A stretch of DNA of 64,000 nucleotides from Acidiluteibacter sp963716125 (GCA_963716125.1 OY970294.1:2170001-2234000), one strand, 5' to 3'. Numbered from the stretch's first letter, positions 10,145 to 18,905 are shown. The notes: a model not told the origin generated them from the letters alone. Program-made: numbers and translations.

Positions 10145-10152
10145 TACATTTG
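10145..10152 (+). promoter_or_regulatory. -7 box TACATTTG upstream of the cold-shock gene
   Basis: Exact TAnnTTTG match 22 bp before the cold-shock ATG. No clear -33 element. The short leader leaves no room for the long structured 5' UTR of E. coli cspA. Confidence 0.55.
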
Positions 10153-10174
10153 CAGCTGAATTAAAATAATTATA

Positions 10175-10366
10175 ATGAAAGAAGGTAAAGTAAAATTCTT
10201 CAATGATACCAAAGGTTTTGGTTTTATTAAAGACGACAGCGATGACAAAGAGTATTTTGTGCACGTAACAGGATTAATTGATGAAATTAGAGAAAATGAT
10301 GAAGTAACGTTTGAATTACAGGAAGGTAAAAAAGGCCTTAATGCTGTTAATGTAAAACTTGCTTAA
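10175..10366 (+). CDS. CspA-family cold-shock-domain protein
   Basis: 63 residues, a single cold-shock OB fold. RNP1 is KGFGFI (14-19) and RNP2 is YFVHV (27-31), the aromatic nucleic-acid-binding patches. It acts as an RNA/ssDNA chaperone in the cytoplasm. Monocistronic, with its own promoter box and a strong terminator 30 bp downstream. Whether it is cold-inducible cannot be told from the sequence. Confidence 0.93.
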   Translation: MKEGKVKFFNDTKGFGFIKDDSDDKEYFVHVTGLIDEIRENDEVTFELQEGKKGLNAVNVKLA

Positions 10367-10395
10367 TATTTATAAAATTTGAATCTTTAAGCCTA

Positions 10396-10430
10396 AGCCC
10401 TTTCGACCATGTCGAAAGGGCTTTTTCTTT
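10396..10430 (+). terminator. terminator, usable from both sides
   Basis: Stem AGCCCTTTCGAC / GTCGAAAGGGCT followed by TTTTTCTTT. It lies between the cold-shock gene and the convergent minus-strand DUF1801 gene. The T run favours the plus strand. Confidence 0.88.
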
Positions 10431-10433
10431 GGT

Positions 10434-10778
10434 TTATTTTAAGGGATTTTCTTTCACTCTGAATTGAACTATTCTTGCAATTAATTCTACTGGCAACTCT
10501 TGACTCAATAAAAATTGGATAGAACCTTTTGCCGTTTTATATTCTTTTAAATCATTCTCAAACTGCAAAATTGCTGAAGGCCTAGGGTAGAAGCCAATAT
10601 GTTTTTCATATCCTGCATAATGAACTAAATTTCCATTCAAATAGAAAGTGGGTAATCCATAACTCATTTTTAAATTAGCATCTGGCGCCGCTTTTTGAAT
10701 AGTTGAATGAACTAATCGCAAAGCTTTTTGTGTTGCTAAAGGATAGTTAGAAATGTAATTTTCTATTTCATCAATCAT
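10434..10778 (-). CDS. DUF1801 (YdhG-like) protein
   Basis: 114 residues. Recognisable by IDEIENYISNYP at the start, KMSYGLPTFYLNG (~38-50), GFYPRPSAI (~62-70) and KGSIQFLL (~83-90), all conserved in the DUF1801 family. Family members are small cytoplasmic proteins, one described as an iron chaperone (frataxin-like fold); the role here is unproven. The start overlaps the preceding AHSA1-type gene by 4 bp, indicating one transcript and probably translational coupling. Confidence 0.85.
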   Translation of the reverse strand: MIDEIENYISNYPLATQKALRLVHSTIQKAAPDANLKMSYGLPTFYLNGNLVHYAGYEKHIGFYPRPSAILQFENDLKEYKTAKGSIQFLLSQELPVELIARIVQFRVKENPLK

Positions 10779-11206
10779 AACTCTACTGATTTTTTTTCTA
10801 CAAACTTTTTGAAATTATCCAATATGGCTTGCCATCCACTTTTTTGCATTTCTACTGAATTTTGACTTTCAGCTTCAAATTCTTGTATCACTTCCGTTTG
10901 ATCACTCTTTTTATTGAATTTAACATTTACTTGACGGCCATCTTCTAATGAATAATTATATTTTTCATTCGGAATAATTACTTCATTTTTCCCATTCAAA
11001 TCAAATTCAAAACTTCCATCTTTAGCTGCCATTTTGTAGCAAAATTTTCCATCTACTTTTAAATCATTTTTCGCAGAAGGGCAATGCCAATTTTCATTCG
11101 CAAAATTCCATTTTTGAATAGAAACTTCATTTGTAAAATGCTTCCAAACATCTTCTATTGGACTTTCAATTGTTGTACTTACGATTATCTTGTTTTTCAT
11201 TTTCAA
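10775..11206 (-). CDS. SRPBCC/AHSA1-domain protein
   Basis: 143 residues with the START-like pattern VSTTIESPIEDVWKHFTNE at the N-terminus and a long C-terminal helix (GWQAILDNFKKFVE). AHSA1-like small proteins of Bacteroidota bind hydrophobic ligands or act in stress responses; the ligand is unknown. It is the upstream partner of the DUF1801 gene, overlapping it by 4 bp. The SRAP gene sits 15 bp upstream on the same strand, so the three may be co-transcribed. Confidence 0.85.
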   Translation of the reverse strand: MKMKNKIIVSTTIESPIEDVWKHFTNEVSIQKWNFANENWHCPSAKNDLKVDGKFCYKMAAKDGSFEFDLNGKNEVIIPNEKYNYSLEDGRQVNVKFNKKSDQTEVIQEFEAESQNSVEMQKSGWQAILDNFKKFVEKKSVEL

Positions 11207-11221
11207 TTTATTTTTTTTGTT

Positions 11222-12013
11222 TTAAAACTCTAAAGGAAGCGTGTAATTTTTATTGATTAGTGCTTCATATTGCACCTTTTCAATGACTTTCTCTGTATTG
11301 CCGTAAGACTTATTGCCTTTTAAGTTATTAACTGTATGTGCCTTAAGTTCATTATTAGGGTGTTTACTGATTAATTCTATTAATTGTATTACATCTAATT
11401 CATTATCTACCATTTTTAGCCATTTGTTCTCGAATTCTTGTGGTAAAATTAACGGCATTCTTGCTTCACTAAGCTTTGGATTGTTGTGAATTTTCTTCAT
11501 TAAATCATTTGCCTTAGTGGTAACAATAGAAAACGAATGGATGATTTCTCCGTTGCTTTCATCTAAAAATTCATTCCACAATCCTGCTAATGCCATTGCT
11601 TTTTTATCCTTTCTATAAATGTAATAAGGATAAGTGTTTTTTTGATAGTGATAATGCTCAAAAAAACCATCAATATAAATAATACATCTTTTATTTTTAG
11701 CAGAATCTTTAAAACTAGCCGTTTCAAAAATGCTTTCACTTCTTGCATTTAAAGTTTTATTCCAGTGTTTTTTTGCCTGATTTTCATCTTGAATCCAAGA
11801 AGGAATTAAACCCCAAGTTGAAACTGTAGGATAATTTGGAGATTTATTTGTGTAAATTAATAGTTGTGGATGATCAAAACCCGACACATGATAAAGTGGT
11901 AAGTCAGTCATTGGAGCTAACTTTTCTTCTATTTCTTTAATTGTGTCCGCATCATTATTCTGCTTAGCTCTACTGAGTTGTGATTTAAGGCTTGCGTGTA
12001 TATCGTAACACAT
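11222..12013 (-). CDS. SRAP/HMCES-family abasic-site-crosslinking protein (YedK-like)
   Basis: 263 residues. After Met removal, Cys2 (MCYDIHAS) would be N-terminal; in this family it forms a thiazolidine crosslink with abasic sites in single-stranded DNA. Other conserved parts are WGLIPSW (67-73), NARSES (89-94), GFFEH (116-120, with the catalytic Glu) and the C-terminal RMPLIL. It protects or repairs abasic sites in the cytoplasm. No LexA-like operator is visible upstream. Confidence 0.9.
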   Translation of the reverse strand: MCYDIHASLKSQLSRAKQNNDADTIKEIEEKLAPMTDLPLYHVSGFDHPQLLIYTNKSPNYPTVSTWGLIPSWIQDENQAKKHWNKTLNARSESIFETASFKDSAKNKRCIIYIDGFFEHYHYQKNTYPYYIYRKDKKAMALAGLWNEFLDESNGEIIHSFSIVTTKANDLMKKIHNNPKLSEARMPLILPQEFENKWLKMVDNELDVIQLIELISKHPNNELKAHTVNNLKGNKSYGNTEKVIEKVQYEALINKNYTLPLEF

Positions 12014-12070
12014 ATTTACAGTATTTAAACAGTTAAATATATGAAATTATTAATTAATTCTAAATCAATC

Positions 12071-13909
12071 TCAACTTACATTATCTTTAATCCATTGCAA
12101 ACTTTCTTCATAGGTGTCAAAGATTTGATTTTTGGGAATTAAATTTGGAATAATATCTATTCGTTCAAACATATATTGAGGTTGTTTTACTAAGTTAGAT
12201 ATTAGTATAATATTGTTTCTACTTATCAAATCAATCAACACATCTTCCATAGCATATAATCCCGATTGATCCATGTAATTCACTTTCTCCATACGAATAA
12301 TGACCACAGCAGATGAATCAGGAATTTGTTGAGATAAAGCCTGAAACTCACTTGTAGAACCAAAAAATAAAGGACCATCTAACTGTTTTACATATACTTT
12401 ACTTTTCACTTTATCTTCAAGTAAAATTTTATTGTCTAAATCTATTACACTTTCTAAATCAGTAACATTGGAGCCTTTTGCAGTAAGATCTCCTATCTTT
12501 TTCATGAATAAGATAGATGCTATTACCAATCCAATGCCTACTGCATATACCAAATTCCACACGGATGATAGCACTAAAACTACTACCATTATTAAAACTT
12601 CGGTTTTTGGCATATATGGTATAGCTTTCAAACCTTTATAATCCATAACACCTATACCTACGGTAATCAAAATTCCTGCTAAAACAGCAGCGGGAATCAT
12701 GGATGCAATTGGACCTAAAGCTAATAATATAACCAACAATAAAACCCCTGCAAACATTCCTGAAAGTCTAGTTTTTCCACCTGCTTTTATATTTACTACC
12801 GTTCTAATAGTTGCTCCTGCTCCTGGAATACCTCCAAAAATTGCAGCAATTCCATTTCCAATACCTTGTCCTACTAATTCTCTATTTGGCTCATGTTTAG
12901 TTTTGGTCATATTATCTGCCACAACAGAAGTTAGCAAGGAATCAATAGAACCTAAAAGAGCTAAGGTAAGTGCTGTAAAAATATAAGGTGCTATATTCGA
13001 AAAATTAAAATCGGTAAAAATTCCCAAATTGGGAATTGGAAAACCTGAAGGTATTTCTTCTATTGCTCTATAATCTAGATTAAATGCAATGGCAACAGCC
13101 GAAACTACAAATAGCGCAACTAAAGTAGAGGGAACTGTGGTGGTAATTTTTTTAAATCCATAGATGATAATAATAGTACTTAAGGCCAACAAGACTTCTA
13201 AAAAATTAATGTTTTTAAGTGCGTTAGGCATAACTTTTATAGCTCCAATAACTCCAGATGCATCTTTAGCAGCCAAAGTTTTGGACTCCTGAACAATTTG
13301 ATCTTCAGTAATTGTTTCTGCTTTGATAATTGTTTGCTCGAAATCTTCTAAAACTAAAATACCTTCTTGAACTTCATCTTTAAGGATGTTATCTAATATT
13401 ATTTCTTCAGCTTGAGGTTTAAATGTTTGTACATAAGCTATATCTTCTTTAGGGTAATAACCTAATGCAGGCATTATTTGTGTAATTAAAATGATAACTC
13501 CAATAGCGGTCATAAACCCTGATACTACAGGATATGGAATGTATTTGATATATTTTCCAATTCCAAAAAGACCTAAGGCTATTTGCATTAAACCGGCTAA
13601 TAGGAAAACAGTAAGAATAGCAGGCAGAGCTTTGTTAATATCGCCATCAGTAGCTGCTACAATCCCTGCGATAACGACCATGCTCACAGCTGTCATTGGA
13701 GCTGTAGGTCCTGATATTTGAGTATTGGTACCACCAAATAATGCCGCAAAAAAACTGACAAATATAGCACCATAGAGTCCTGCTGTTGGTCCTAAGCCCG
13801 AGCTTACCCCAAATGCAAGAGCAAGTGGTAATGCAACTATACCAGCTGTAATACCACCAAATAAATCACCCCGAAAGTGACTGAAATTAAAATCAAATAT
13901 CTTCTTCAT
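12071..13909 (-). CDS. SulP/SLC26-family anion transporter with STAS domain
   Basis: 612 residues. A membrane domain of 12-14 helices starts with GGITAGIVALPLALAFG (19-35) and continues with QISGPTAPMTAVS (~63-75). An unusual ~70-residue acidic insert (~150-215) interrupts the transmembrane part. A C-terminal STAS domain (~505-610) contains YMDQSGLYAM, resembling anti-sigma-factor antagonists. Family members move sulfate, bicarbonate or other anions; the substrate is not predictable here. No carbonic anhydrase is adjacent, which weakens a bicarbonate call. Confidence 0.9.
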   Translation of the reverse strand: MKKIFDFNFSHFRGDLFGGITAGIVALPLALAFGVSSGLGPTAGLYGAIFVSFFAALFGGTNTQISGPTAPMTAVSMVVIAGIVAATDGDINKALPAILTVFLLAGLMQIALGLFGIGKYIKYIPYPVVSGFMTAIGVIILITQIMPALGYYPKEDIAYVQTFKPQAEEIILDNILKDEVQEGILVLEDFEQTIIKAETITEDQIVQESKTLAAKDASGVIGAIKVMPNALKNINFLEVLLALSTIIIIYGFKKITTTVPSTLVALFVVSAVAIAFNLDYRAIEEIPSGFPIPNLGIFTDFNFSNIAPYIFTALTLALLGSIDSLLTSVVADNMTKTKHEPNRELVGQGIGNGIAAIFGGIPGAGATIRTVVNIKAGGKTRLSGMFAGVLLLVILLALGPIASMIPAAVLAGILITVGIGVMDYKGLKAIPYMPKTEVLIMVVVLVLSSVWNLVYAVGIGLVIASILFMKKIGDLTAKGSNVTDLESVIDLDNKILLEDKVKSKVYVKQLDGPLFFGSTSEFQALSQQIPDSSAVVIIRMEKVNYMDQSGLYAMEDVLIDLISRNNIILISNLVKQPQYMFERIDIIPNLIPKNQIFDTYEESLQWIKDNVS

Positions 13910-14016
13910 CTGAAAATTTTATGAAACAGGCATAAATTTAATCATTTTGACAAAAAATAATCTGATTCTTATATTATCAAATTGTTATGAATGTTGTAAT
14001 TGTAATTATTTTACAA

Positions 14017-14050
14017 AAAAAAACCACTTTTGACTAAAGCAAAAGTGGTT
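14017..14050 (-). terminator. orphan terminator pointing left, at the island edge
   Basis: Read on the minus strand: stem AACCACTTTTG / CAAAAGTGGTT followed by a run of T. It lies about 110 bp upstream of the SulP start and would end a minus-strand gene to its right, but none is present there. It may be left from a gene displaced by the accessory island. Confidence 0.65.
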
Positions 14051-14095
14051 CTATAAGATTTGTTTTTAAATCACTATTAACTGATTAAAATTATT

Positions 14096-14129
14096 AACTA
14101 AAGAAAAGTTTTATTTTAGTTATTTTTTT
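14096..14129 (+). terminator. hairpin with T tract, plus strand
   Basis: AACTAAA...TTTAGTT stem followed by ATTTTTTT. A weaker, AT-only stem. No plus-strand gene ends just upstream, so it may be incidental or a boundary signal of the island. The stretch 14130-14236 holds only GC-richer scraps such as CTGCAGGCAGG. Confidence 0.35.
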
Positions 14130-14236
14130 CTTCACTTTTTGGGCGTGCCTTCGCTGAAAGTAGTTTTTTAGCTACTGCAGGCAGGTGAGCATAGACTAAA
14201 ACAAAGCTGCCTCGCCGCAGGAGCAAAGCTCAGCCA

Positions 14237-14410
14237 TTATCAAAAAATGAAGTAATTGGAAATATTTCATTTTTCAATTGCTCGAATGGAGAAATATATC
14301 AAAAATATGATGAAAAAATTAAATTGATTTCCTCCAATCTTTGGGAGTTAAAAAGCTTCGAGAATATTAAAGAATGGAAAAAGGAGTATAGCAATAAACT
14401 AAATTATTAA
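14237..14410 (+). pseudogene. possible C-terminal gene remnant
   Basis: An open stretch of 57 codons ending at TAA reads ...NCSNGEIYQKYDEKIKLI... then WELKSFENIKEWKKEYSN. It has the composition of a real protein tail but no start codon, and its upstream end merges into the GC-richer junk at 14150-14230. I do not recognise the family. Confidence 0.25.
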
Positions 14411-14479
14411 AATTATTTGAAACCATTATTGGTTTATAATTTAATCAAATAAAGTAGATTGCAGTCAATAAAGTGACTA

Positions 14480-14541
14480 AAAATTTATCGAACAATAGCG
14501 ATTATTTAACTATTTTTGAGGTGATAAATAATTTATAATAT
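14480..14541 (+). promoter_or_regulatory. direct-repeat promoter segment upstream of the helicase gene
   Basis: The block 'attatttaactatttttgag' and the following 'ataatttataatatg' recur, slightly diverged, at 16540-16588 just after the helicase gene. TATTTTTG (14511-14518) matches TAnnTTTG. The helicase gene is thus framed by two related promoter-bearing segments. Confidence 0.5.
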
Positions 14542-14585
14542 GGATAAGATGAACTCAATCAATTATATCTATTTGTGAAAGCCTA

Positions 14586-16391
14586 TTGCAGAAAACAAAC
14601 AATAAAGTGAAATTAACAAAAGAGCAATATGAAATAATCAATTCGACTGGCAACATTAAAATTAATGCTGTTGCTGGTTCAGGTAAGACTACGACTGTAA
14701 TTGAATATGCAAAGGCTCGACCTCAAAATAGCAAAATTCTTTATCTTGCGTTTAATAAATCAGTTAAGTTGGAAGCAATTAAAAAGTTCCAAGAAAAAGG
14801 ACTATTAAATGTTACTGTAGAAACTGCACATTCACTTGCTTATAAAAGTATTGTATACAAGCATGAATACAAAATTCGACACCAAGGATTCAAGACTTAT
14901 GAAGTAGCAAAACTTTTAAATCTTCAAGTTAGCGGAGAAAAATATGCTGAATACATTATTGCAAATCATATAAACAAATTTATTGCTTATTTCTGTAATA
15001 GTAATAAAGCGAAAATTCAAGACTTAAACTACCTTGATATTGTTTTTGACAAAAAAGCGAAAACATTTGTAACTACATTCTACGATTACATAGAGGCACA
15101 AACTCGACTTTTTCTGAGTAAAATGGATAAAGGGGATATAGAAATAACTCACGATTTTTATCTTAAAAAATTTCAACTTTCTAATCCTAAACTGAATTTT
15201 GACTACCTACTTTTTGATGAGGGTCAAGACGCATCTCCTGCAATGCTTGATATTTTTCTAAATCAAAAAGCTACTAAAGTTATTGTTGGAGATACGCACC
15301 AACAAATTTATGGATGGAGACATGCTGTAAATTCATTAGAAAAAGCTGATTTTAAAACTTTTCACCTTTCTACAAGTTTTCGATTTAGTCAAGATATAGC
15401 TAACCTAGCAATGGAAATATTAAATTGGAAAAACCATTTAGATGATTTTAAATCTATGTCTATAACAGGAAAAGGAGAGAGTAAAGAACACAAAGTTAAA
15501 GCAATTCTTGCCCGAACTAATCTTGGTCTTTTACTTAAAGCTATCGAGTATGTAACAGAAAAGAAGAATATATCGCATATTTATTTTGAAGGAAATATCA
15601 ATTCATATACCTACGCCGATGAAGGAGCTTCTCTTTACGATATACTAAATCTGTACAATGGGAACAATAGGTTGATTAAAGACAAACTAATCAAAGAAAT
15701 GAGCGACCTTGATGAATTAGAAGATTATATTGCTAAAACGGAGGATGTTCAGCTTGGGCTTATGATTGAAATAGTTAGAGAATACGGTAATGAAATTCCA
15801 AGTATCATAAAAAAAAGTAAGGCTAAACATGTAGAGAATAACGAAAAGGAAAAAGCTGAAATGATATTTTCAACTGTTCATAGATGCAAAGGAATGGAAT
15901 ATGATGCTATTCAAATAGTAAATGACTTCATTACAGAAGAAAAATTAGAAAAAATCAAAGCAGATGGAAAATCAGAAGATGTAAGTGTTTCAAAAATAAA
16001 TGAGGAAATAAATTTGCTTTATGTGGCTATAACAAGGACAAAAAATAGCATTCATATACCACAAACCTTAATGCCAAAAGAATTTCCTAAATCGCCTCAA
16101 ATACATGTAATGCGTGTGGAAAGCGATGAAGAAAAAACAGGAAGTAGTGATGACGGAAAAATAGAACCAAATTCAAATCACTCAAAGGAAAAAGCATACT
16201 CAGTTGAAAAAATCAGAGAGAAACATAGTGGCGCATATAGACCTTGGACAACTGAACTGGATGAAGAGTTAACGTTGATGTATTGCGAGGGTATAAATGT
16301 TCGTGATTTATCAAAGCATTTTGAACGAACAAAAGGAGCTATTCGGTCAAGAATTAAGAAACTTGAATTGGAAGAATTGTATAATAAATAA
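14586..16391 (+). CDS. UvrD/FBH1-like superfamily 1 DNA helicase with C-terminal Myb-like DNA-binding domain
   Basis: 601 residues. Walker A NAVAGSGKTTT (27-37), motif Ia-type AFNKSVKLEA (~56-65), motif II DEGQD (211-215) and motif III VGDTHQQIYGWR (~231-242). Near 420-430, STVHRCKGMEYD is motif V-like, and LLYVAITRTKN (~478-488) is motif VI. The spacing resembles FBH1-type helicases, which act on recombination intermediates. The last ~50 residues (RPWTTELDEELTLMYCEG...) look like a SANT/Myb-type helix-turn-helix. Start is probably TTG at 14586; GTG at 14607 is an alternative. It sits in a defence-rich island flanked by direct repeats, so a phage-defence role is possible but unproven. Confidence 0.85.
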   Translation: MQKTNNKVKLTKEQYEIINSTGNIKINAVAGSGKTTTVIEYAKARPQNSKILYLAFNKSVKLEAIKKFQEKGLLNVTVETAHSLAYKSIVYKHEYKIRHQGFKTYEVAKLLNLQVSGEKYAEYIIANHINKFIAYFCNSNKAKIQDLNYLDIVFDKKAKTFVTTFYDYIEAQTRLFLSKMDKGDIEITHDFYLKKFQLSNPKLNFDYLLFDEGQDASPAMLDIFLNQKATKVIVGDTHQQIYGWRHAVNSLEKADFKTFHLSTSFRFSQDIANLAMEILNWKNHLDDFKSMSITGKGESKEHKVKAILARTNLGLLLKAIEYVTEKKNISHIYFEGNINSYTYADEGASLYDILNLYNGNNRLIKDKLIKEMSDLDELEDYIAKTEDVQLGLMIEIVREYGNEIPSIIKKSKAKHVENNEKEKAEMIFSTVHRCKGMEYDAIQIVNDFITEEKLEKIKADGKSEDVSVSKINEEINLLYVAITRTKNSIHIPQTLMPKEFPKSPQIHVMRVESDEEKTGSSDDGKIEPNSNHSKEKAYSVEKIREKHSGAYRPWTTELDEELTLMYCEGINVRDLSKHFERTKGAIRSRIKKLELEELYNK

Positions 16392-16539
16392 TCTCACATA
16401 TAAAAAAACTAAAGCCAAAACTGAATACTTTAATTGACACTCAGTAGGCAGTATGCCCAACTTTTGTTTTGCTTTAAGTAGAAAGCAGATTGATAACTAA
16501 AGTAAAATGATTGAATGAATTATTATTAAAAATTTTATT

Positions 16540-16588
16540 AGGGAATAATAATTATTTATCTATTTTTGAGATTGATAATTATAATATG
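16540..16588 (+). promoter_or_regulatory. second copy of promoter-bearing repeat
   Basis: Related to 14480-14541 ('aataattatttatctatttttgag...ataattataatatg'). TATTTTTG at 16561-16568 matches TAnnTTTG and could serve the DUF4184 gene. The rest of 16392-16741 holds no gene. It contains this block and the palindrome that follows it. Confidence 0.45.
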
Positions 16589-16617
16589 CATATGACGCAC
16601 GGAGTGCGTCATATGCA
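16587..16617. repeat. perfect 14-bp palindrome with 3-nt loop
   Basis: TGCATATGACGCAC - GGA - GTGCGTCATATGCA. It is followed by TTGTTACCG. Possible folded recombination site or transcript hairpin between the helicase and DUF4184 genes. It has no T tract, so it is not an ordinary terminator. Confidence 0.7.
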
Positions 16618-16741
16618 CTTGTTACCGTTAATTGAAGTACAATAAGTATTGGACGAATTATTTAAGTAATAAAATAATACACAATTGATAATTTATTGGC
16701 TTTTTATTCGATTACAATAAATAAATGACAACAAAACCAAT

Positions 16742-17344
16742 ATGCCTTTCACATTTTCGCATCCGGCAATTATTCTTCCGCTAACCTATTTACCTAAGAG
16801 ATACTTTTCTTTGACAGGTTTGGTTATTGGTACTTTAACACCAGATTTTGAGTATTTTTTGAGGATGCGAATTAAAAGTGTTCACAGTCATGATATAGAT
16901 GGACTTTTTTGGTTTGATTTACCTTTAGGCATAGCGCTTACCTTCATTTTTCATAATCTTGTTCGTAATGAGCTACTAAAAAACCTACCTAAAATTTTAC
17001 GGACAAGATTTTTAATTCACAGTGGATTTAAATGGAATAGTTATTTCAAAAAAAATTGCTTAACAGTGACTCTGTCTATTTTGATTGGAGCTGCATCTCA
17101 CATTTTTTGGGACAGTTTCACACATTCAAGTGGTTATTTTGTAAATCTAATTCCGACTTTGAATTATCAATTAGAAATTTATAATAAAAGCATACCAATG
17201 TTTAAAATTTTGCAACATTTTAGTACAATTTTAGGTGGACTAATAATTCTATTCTCAATATATCAAATGCCAAAATATCCTTACTGCAATGAGAAAATTG
17301 ATACCAATTATTGTGTAGGCTTCCCATTTTTAGTACGGTTCTAA
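16742..17344 (+). pseudogene. DUF4184-family membrane protein, 5' part, interrupted by IS3
   Basis: MPFTFSHPAIILPL opens the DUF4184 family, small membrane proteins with conserved His/Asp, here GTLTPDFEYF (31-40) and SHIFWDSFTHSSG (~119-131). These residues resemble a metal-binding membrane hydrolase, but function is unknown. Only about 193 residues are native. From 17322 the frame reads into the IS3 inverted repeat (final residues ...FPFLVRF come from the IS). The missing tail appears at 18542-18727. Intact members are about 250 residues, matching 193 plus about 60. Confidence 0.75.
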
Positions 17345-17345
17345 A

Positions 17346-18143
17346 TTATAAATTATTTTTATTAATTAAAACTTCTTGGCTGAAGTGTAGCGCAGCGGAA
17401 CTGAAGCCAAGAAGTTTTTGTTTTTTATACATTAACGGACTTATACCTCCTAATGAATCGTGAGGTCTTTCTTCATTATAGTCTTTTACCCATTTATCAG
17501 TTTGTTTTCTAACATCTTCTAATGTTTCAAAGAGATAACAATCTAGTACTCCATTTCTAAATGACTTATTAAATCGTTCAATAAATGCATTTTGTGTTGG
17601 CTTACCCGGCTGGGTATATTTAAATTCTATTTGATTCATTTTACTCCATTCTTGAGATAATTGTGCAATAAATTCAGGTCCATTATCCATTCTTATTTTT
17701 TTAGGTTTTCCATATTTATTAATTAAGTGTTTTAATACCCAGACTACTCTGTTGCTTTTGATTGAATAATCTGTCTCTATAAATAATACTTCTCTGTTAA
17801 AATCATCGATAACATTGAATGACCTAAATTTTCTTCCATTTTCTAATACATCATGTACAAAATCAATACTCCAAGTTTGATTAAATTCTTCTGGTATAAC
17901 TAAAGTCTCTTTAACTCTTGCAGGTAATCTTTTCTTTGCCTTTCGTCTCATTGGTAATCCCATTTGCTTATAAACTCTGTGTAGGCGCTTATGATTTACC
18001 AAAACAGATTTATTGCGTAAACGGTTATAGCACTTCCAAAAACCCTCTCTTGGATGTAAAATACTTAACTGCGTTAACTGATCTGTTAACAAAGAATCAT
18101 CTTTAATACTACGATAATTTAAATTACTTCGACTCGTCCTCAA
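17346..18143 (-). CDS. IS3-family transposase OrfB (DDE integrase core)
   Basis: 265 residues from the first ATG. An HTH_21-like segment (HPREGFWKCYNRLRN) leads to the rve catalytic core with DDE residues in WSIDFVHD, MDNGPEF and NAFIERFNKSFR. The functional product is probably OrfAB, made by frameshifting from orfA, so translation would enter upstream of this ATG. It catalyses copy-out/paste-in transposition. Confidence 0.9.
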   Translation of the reverse strand: MRTSRSNLNYRSIKDDSLLTDQLTQLSILHPREGFWKCYNRLRNKSVLVNHKRLHRVYKQMGLPMRRKAKKRLPARVKETLVIPEEFNQTWSIDFVHDVLENGRKFRSFNVIDDFNREVLFIETDYSIKSNRVVWVLKHLINKYGKPKKIRMDNGPEFIAQLSQEWSKMNQIEFKYTQPGKPTQNAFIERFNKSFRNGVLDCYLFETLEDVRKQTDKWVKDYNEERPHDSLGGISPLMYKKQKLLGFSSAALHFSQEVLINKNNL

Positions 18144-18220
18144 TAAACGACACGCCTTGCTTGTGCCGTTTGGATAGATAGTCTTTAATTCATTTACAAT
18201 CTCTCTTTTGTGGCAAGGCG

Positions 18221-18487
18221 CTAAAGCTTTTTTTCAATAATATACTTAGCCATATCAAGTTCTAAAGCAAGGTCTGTGTACATCCTTTTTAACTTAGAGT
18301 TCTCTTCTTCAAGTTGCTTTATTTTCTTTAGCTCACTAGCTTCCATGCCACCATATCGTTGTCGCCATTTATAAAAAGTTGGCTTCGACACTCCATGCTC
18401 TCGAGATATCGTTTCTACATCTTTGCCTAAATCAAATTCTTTTAGAATTTTGGCAATTTGGGTCGGGGAAAATTTACTCTTTTTCAT
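18221..18487 (-). CDS. IS3-family OrfA (HTH DNA-binding protein)
   Basis: 88 residues: helix-turn-helix (FSPTQIAKILKEFDLG ... VSKPTFYKWRQRYGG) and a C-terminal leucine-zipper-like helix. It ends at the A-rich slippery stretch. It recognises IS ends and, alone, usually moderates transposition. Confidence 0.9.
   Translation of the reverse strand: MKKSKFSPTQIAKILKEFDLGKDVETISREHGVSKPTFYKWRQRYGGMEASELKKIKQLEEENSKLKRMYTDLALELDMAKYIIEKKL
18227..18234 (-). promoter_or_regulatory. programmed -1 frameshift site of IS3
   Basis: On the minus strand, A_AAA_AAG lies two codons before the orfA stop, the standard slippery heptamer used by IS3 elements to make the OrfAB fusion transposase. Confidence 0.8.
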
Positions 18488-18541
18488 ATTACAGTTTTAA
18501 AATTACAAATTCTATTTTTAAACTGTACTAATTTTGGGGGA

Positions 18542-18727
18542 GCTTACAATTGGACAATATTTTCACTAATTGTAATTCTAACTTTGACATTACGCCTAAT
18601 GACTAATTTTGATCTAAACCAGTTTGGAAATATTATTGTTTCAGGTATTTCATCTATACTTTTAGGTTTGATATTAACACCTTTGATTACAAGAAGTGTA
18701 AAAAGAACTAACGGTAACACAATGTAA
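18542..18727 (+). pseudogene. 3' part of the interrupted DUF4184 gene
   Basis: Directly after the IS, an open frame reads YNWTIFSLIVILTLTL, then VSGISSILLGLILTPLIT, then stops. The two hydrophobic helices are what a DUF4184 protein lacks at 17321. Precise excision keeping one GCT leaves this frame one base out of phase with the 5' part, so there is an extra base at the junction or later drift. Confidence 0.6.
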
Positions 18728-18905
18728 AATTCATTGGGCGTAAGGCAGTTATGATGCATTTGCTATTATCTGCAAAGCCCGCAAAATCGCCTTGACAATT
18801 TCCTAATCGAGATAAAATTAAAAAATCGCAAGGCGATTTTGCTATTTAGTAAACTGCTAATAGTATCTTTACCAAAGCCCAACAAATCTTACATGGGCGT
18901 TAGCC
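18712..18905 (+). repeat. attC-like repeat between DUF4184 and the SIR2 gene
   Basis: The start GGTAACACAATGTAA is complementary to the end TTACATGGGCGTTAGCC (AAC/GTT at matching positions). Inside, AAAATCGCCTTG pairs with CAAGGCGATTTT. In another copy (33817-34060) the same stem is AAAATCGCTTTG with CAAAGCGATTTT, a compensatory change. It resembles an integron attC site closing the DUF4184 cassette and leading into the SIR2-HerA cassette. Confidence 0.6.

Larger units (their letters stand above)
17322..18541 (-). mobile_element. IS3-family insertion sequence (~1220 bp)
   Basis: Ends are imperfect inverted repeats: TCCCATTTTTAGTACGGTT at the left and, reading inward from the right, TCCCCCAAAATTAGTACAGT. 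A GCT triplet occurs directly on both sides (17319-17321 and 18542-18544), consistent with a 3-bp target duplication. It contains orfA and orfB on the minus strand with a frameshift site between them. It is inserted in the DUF4184 gene. The genes look intact, so it may still be active. Confidence 0.85.
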
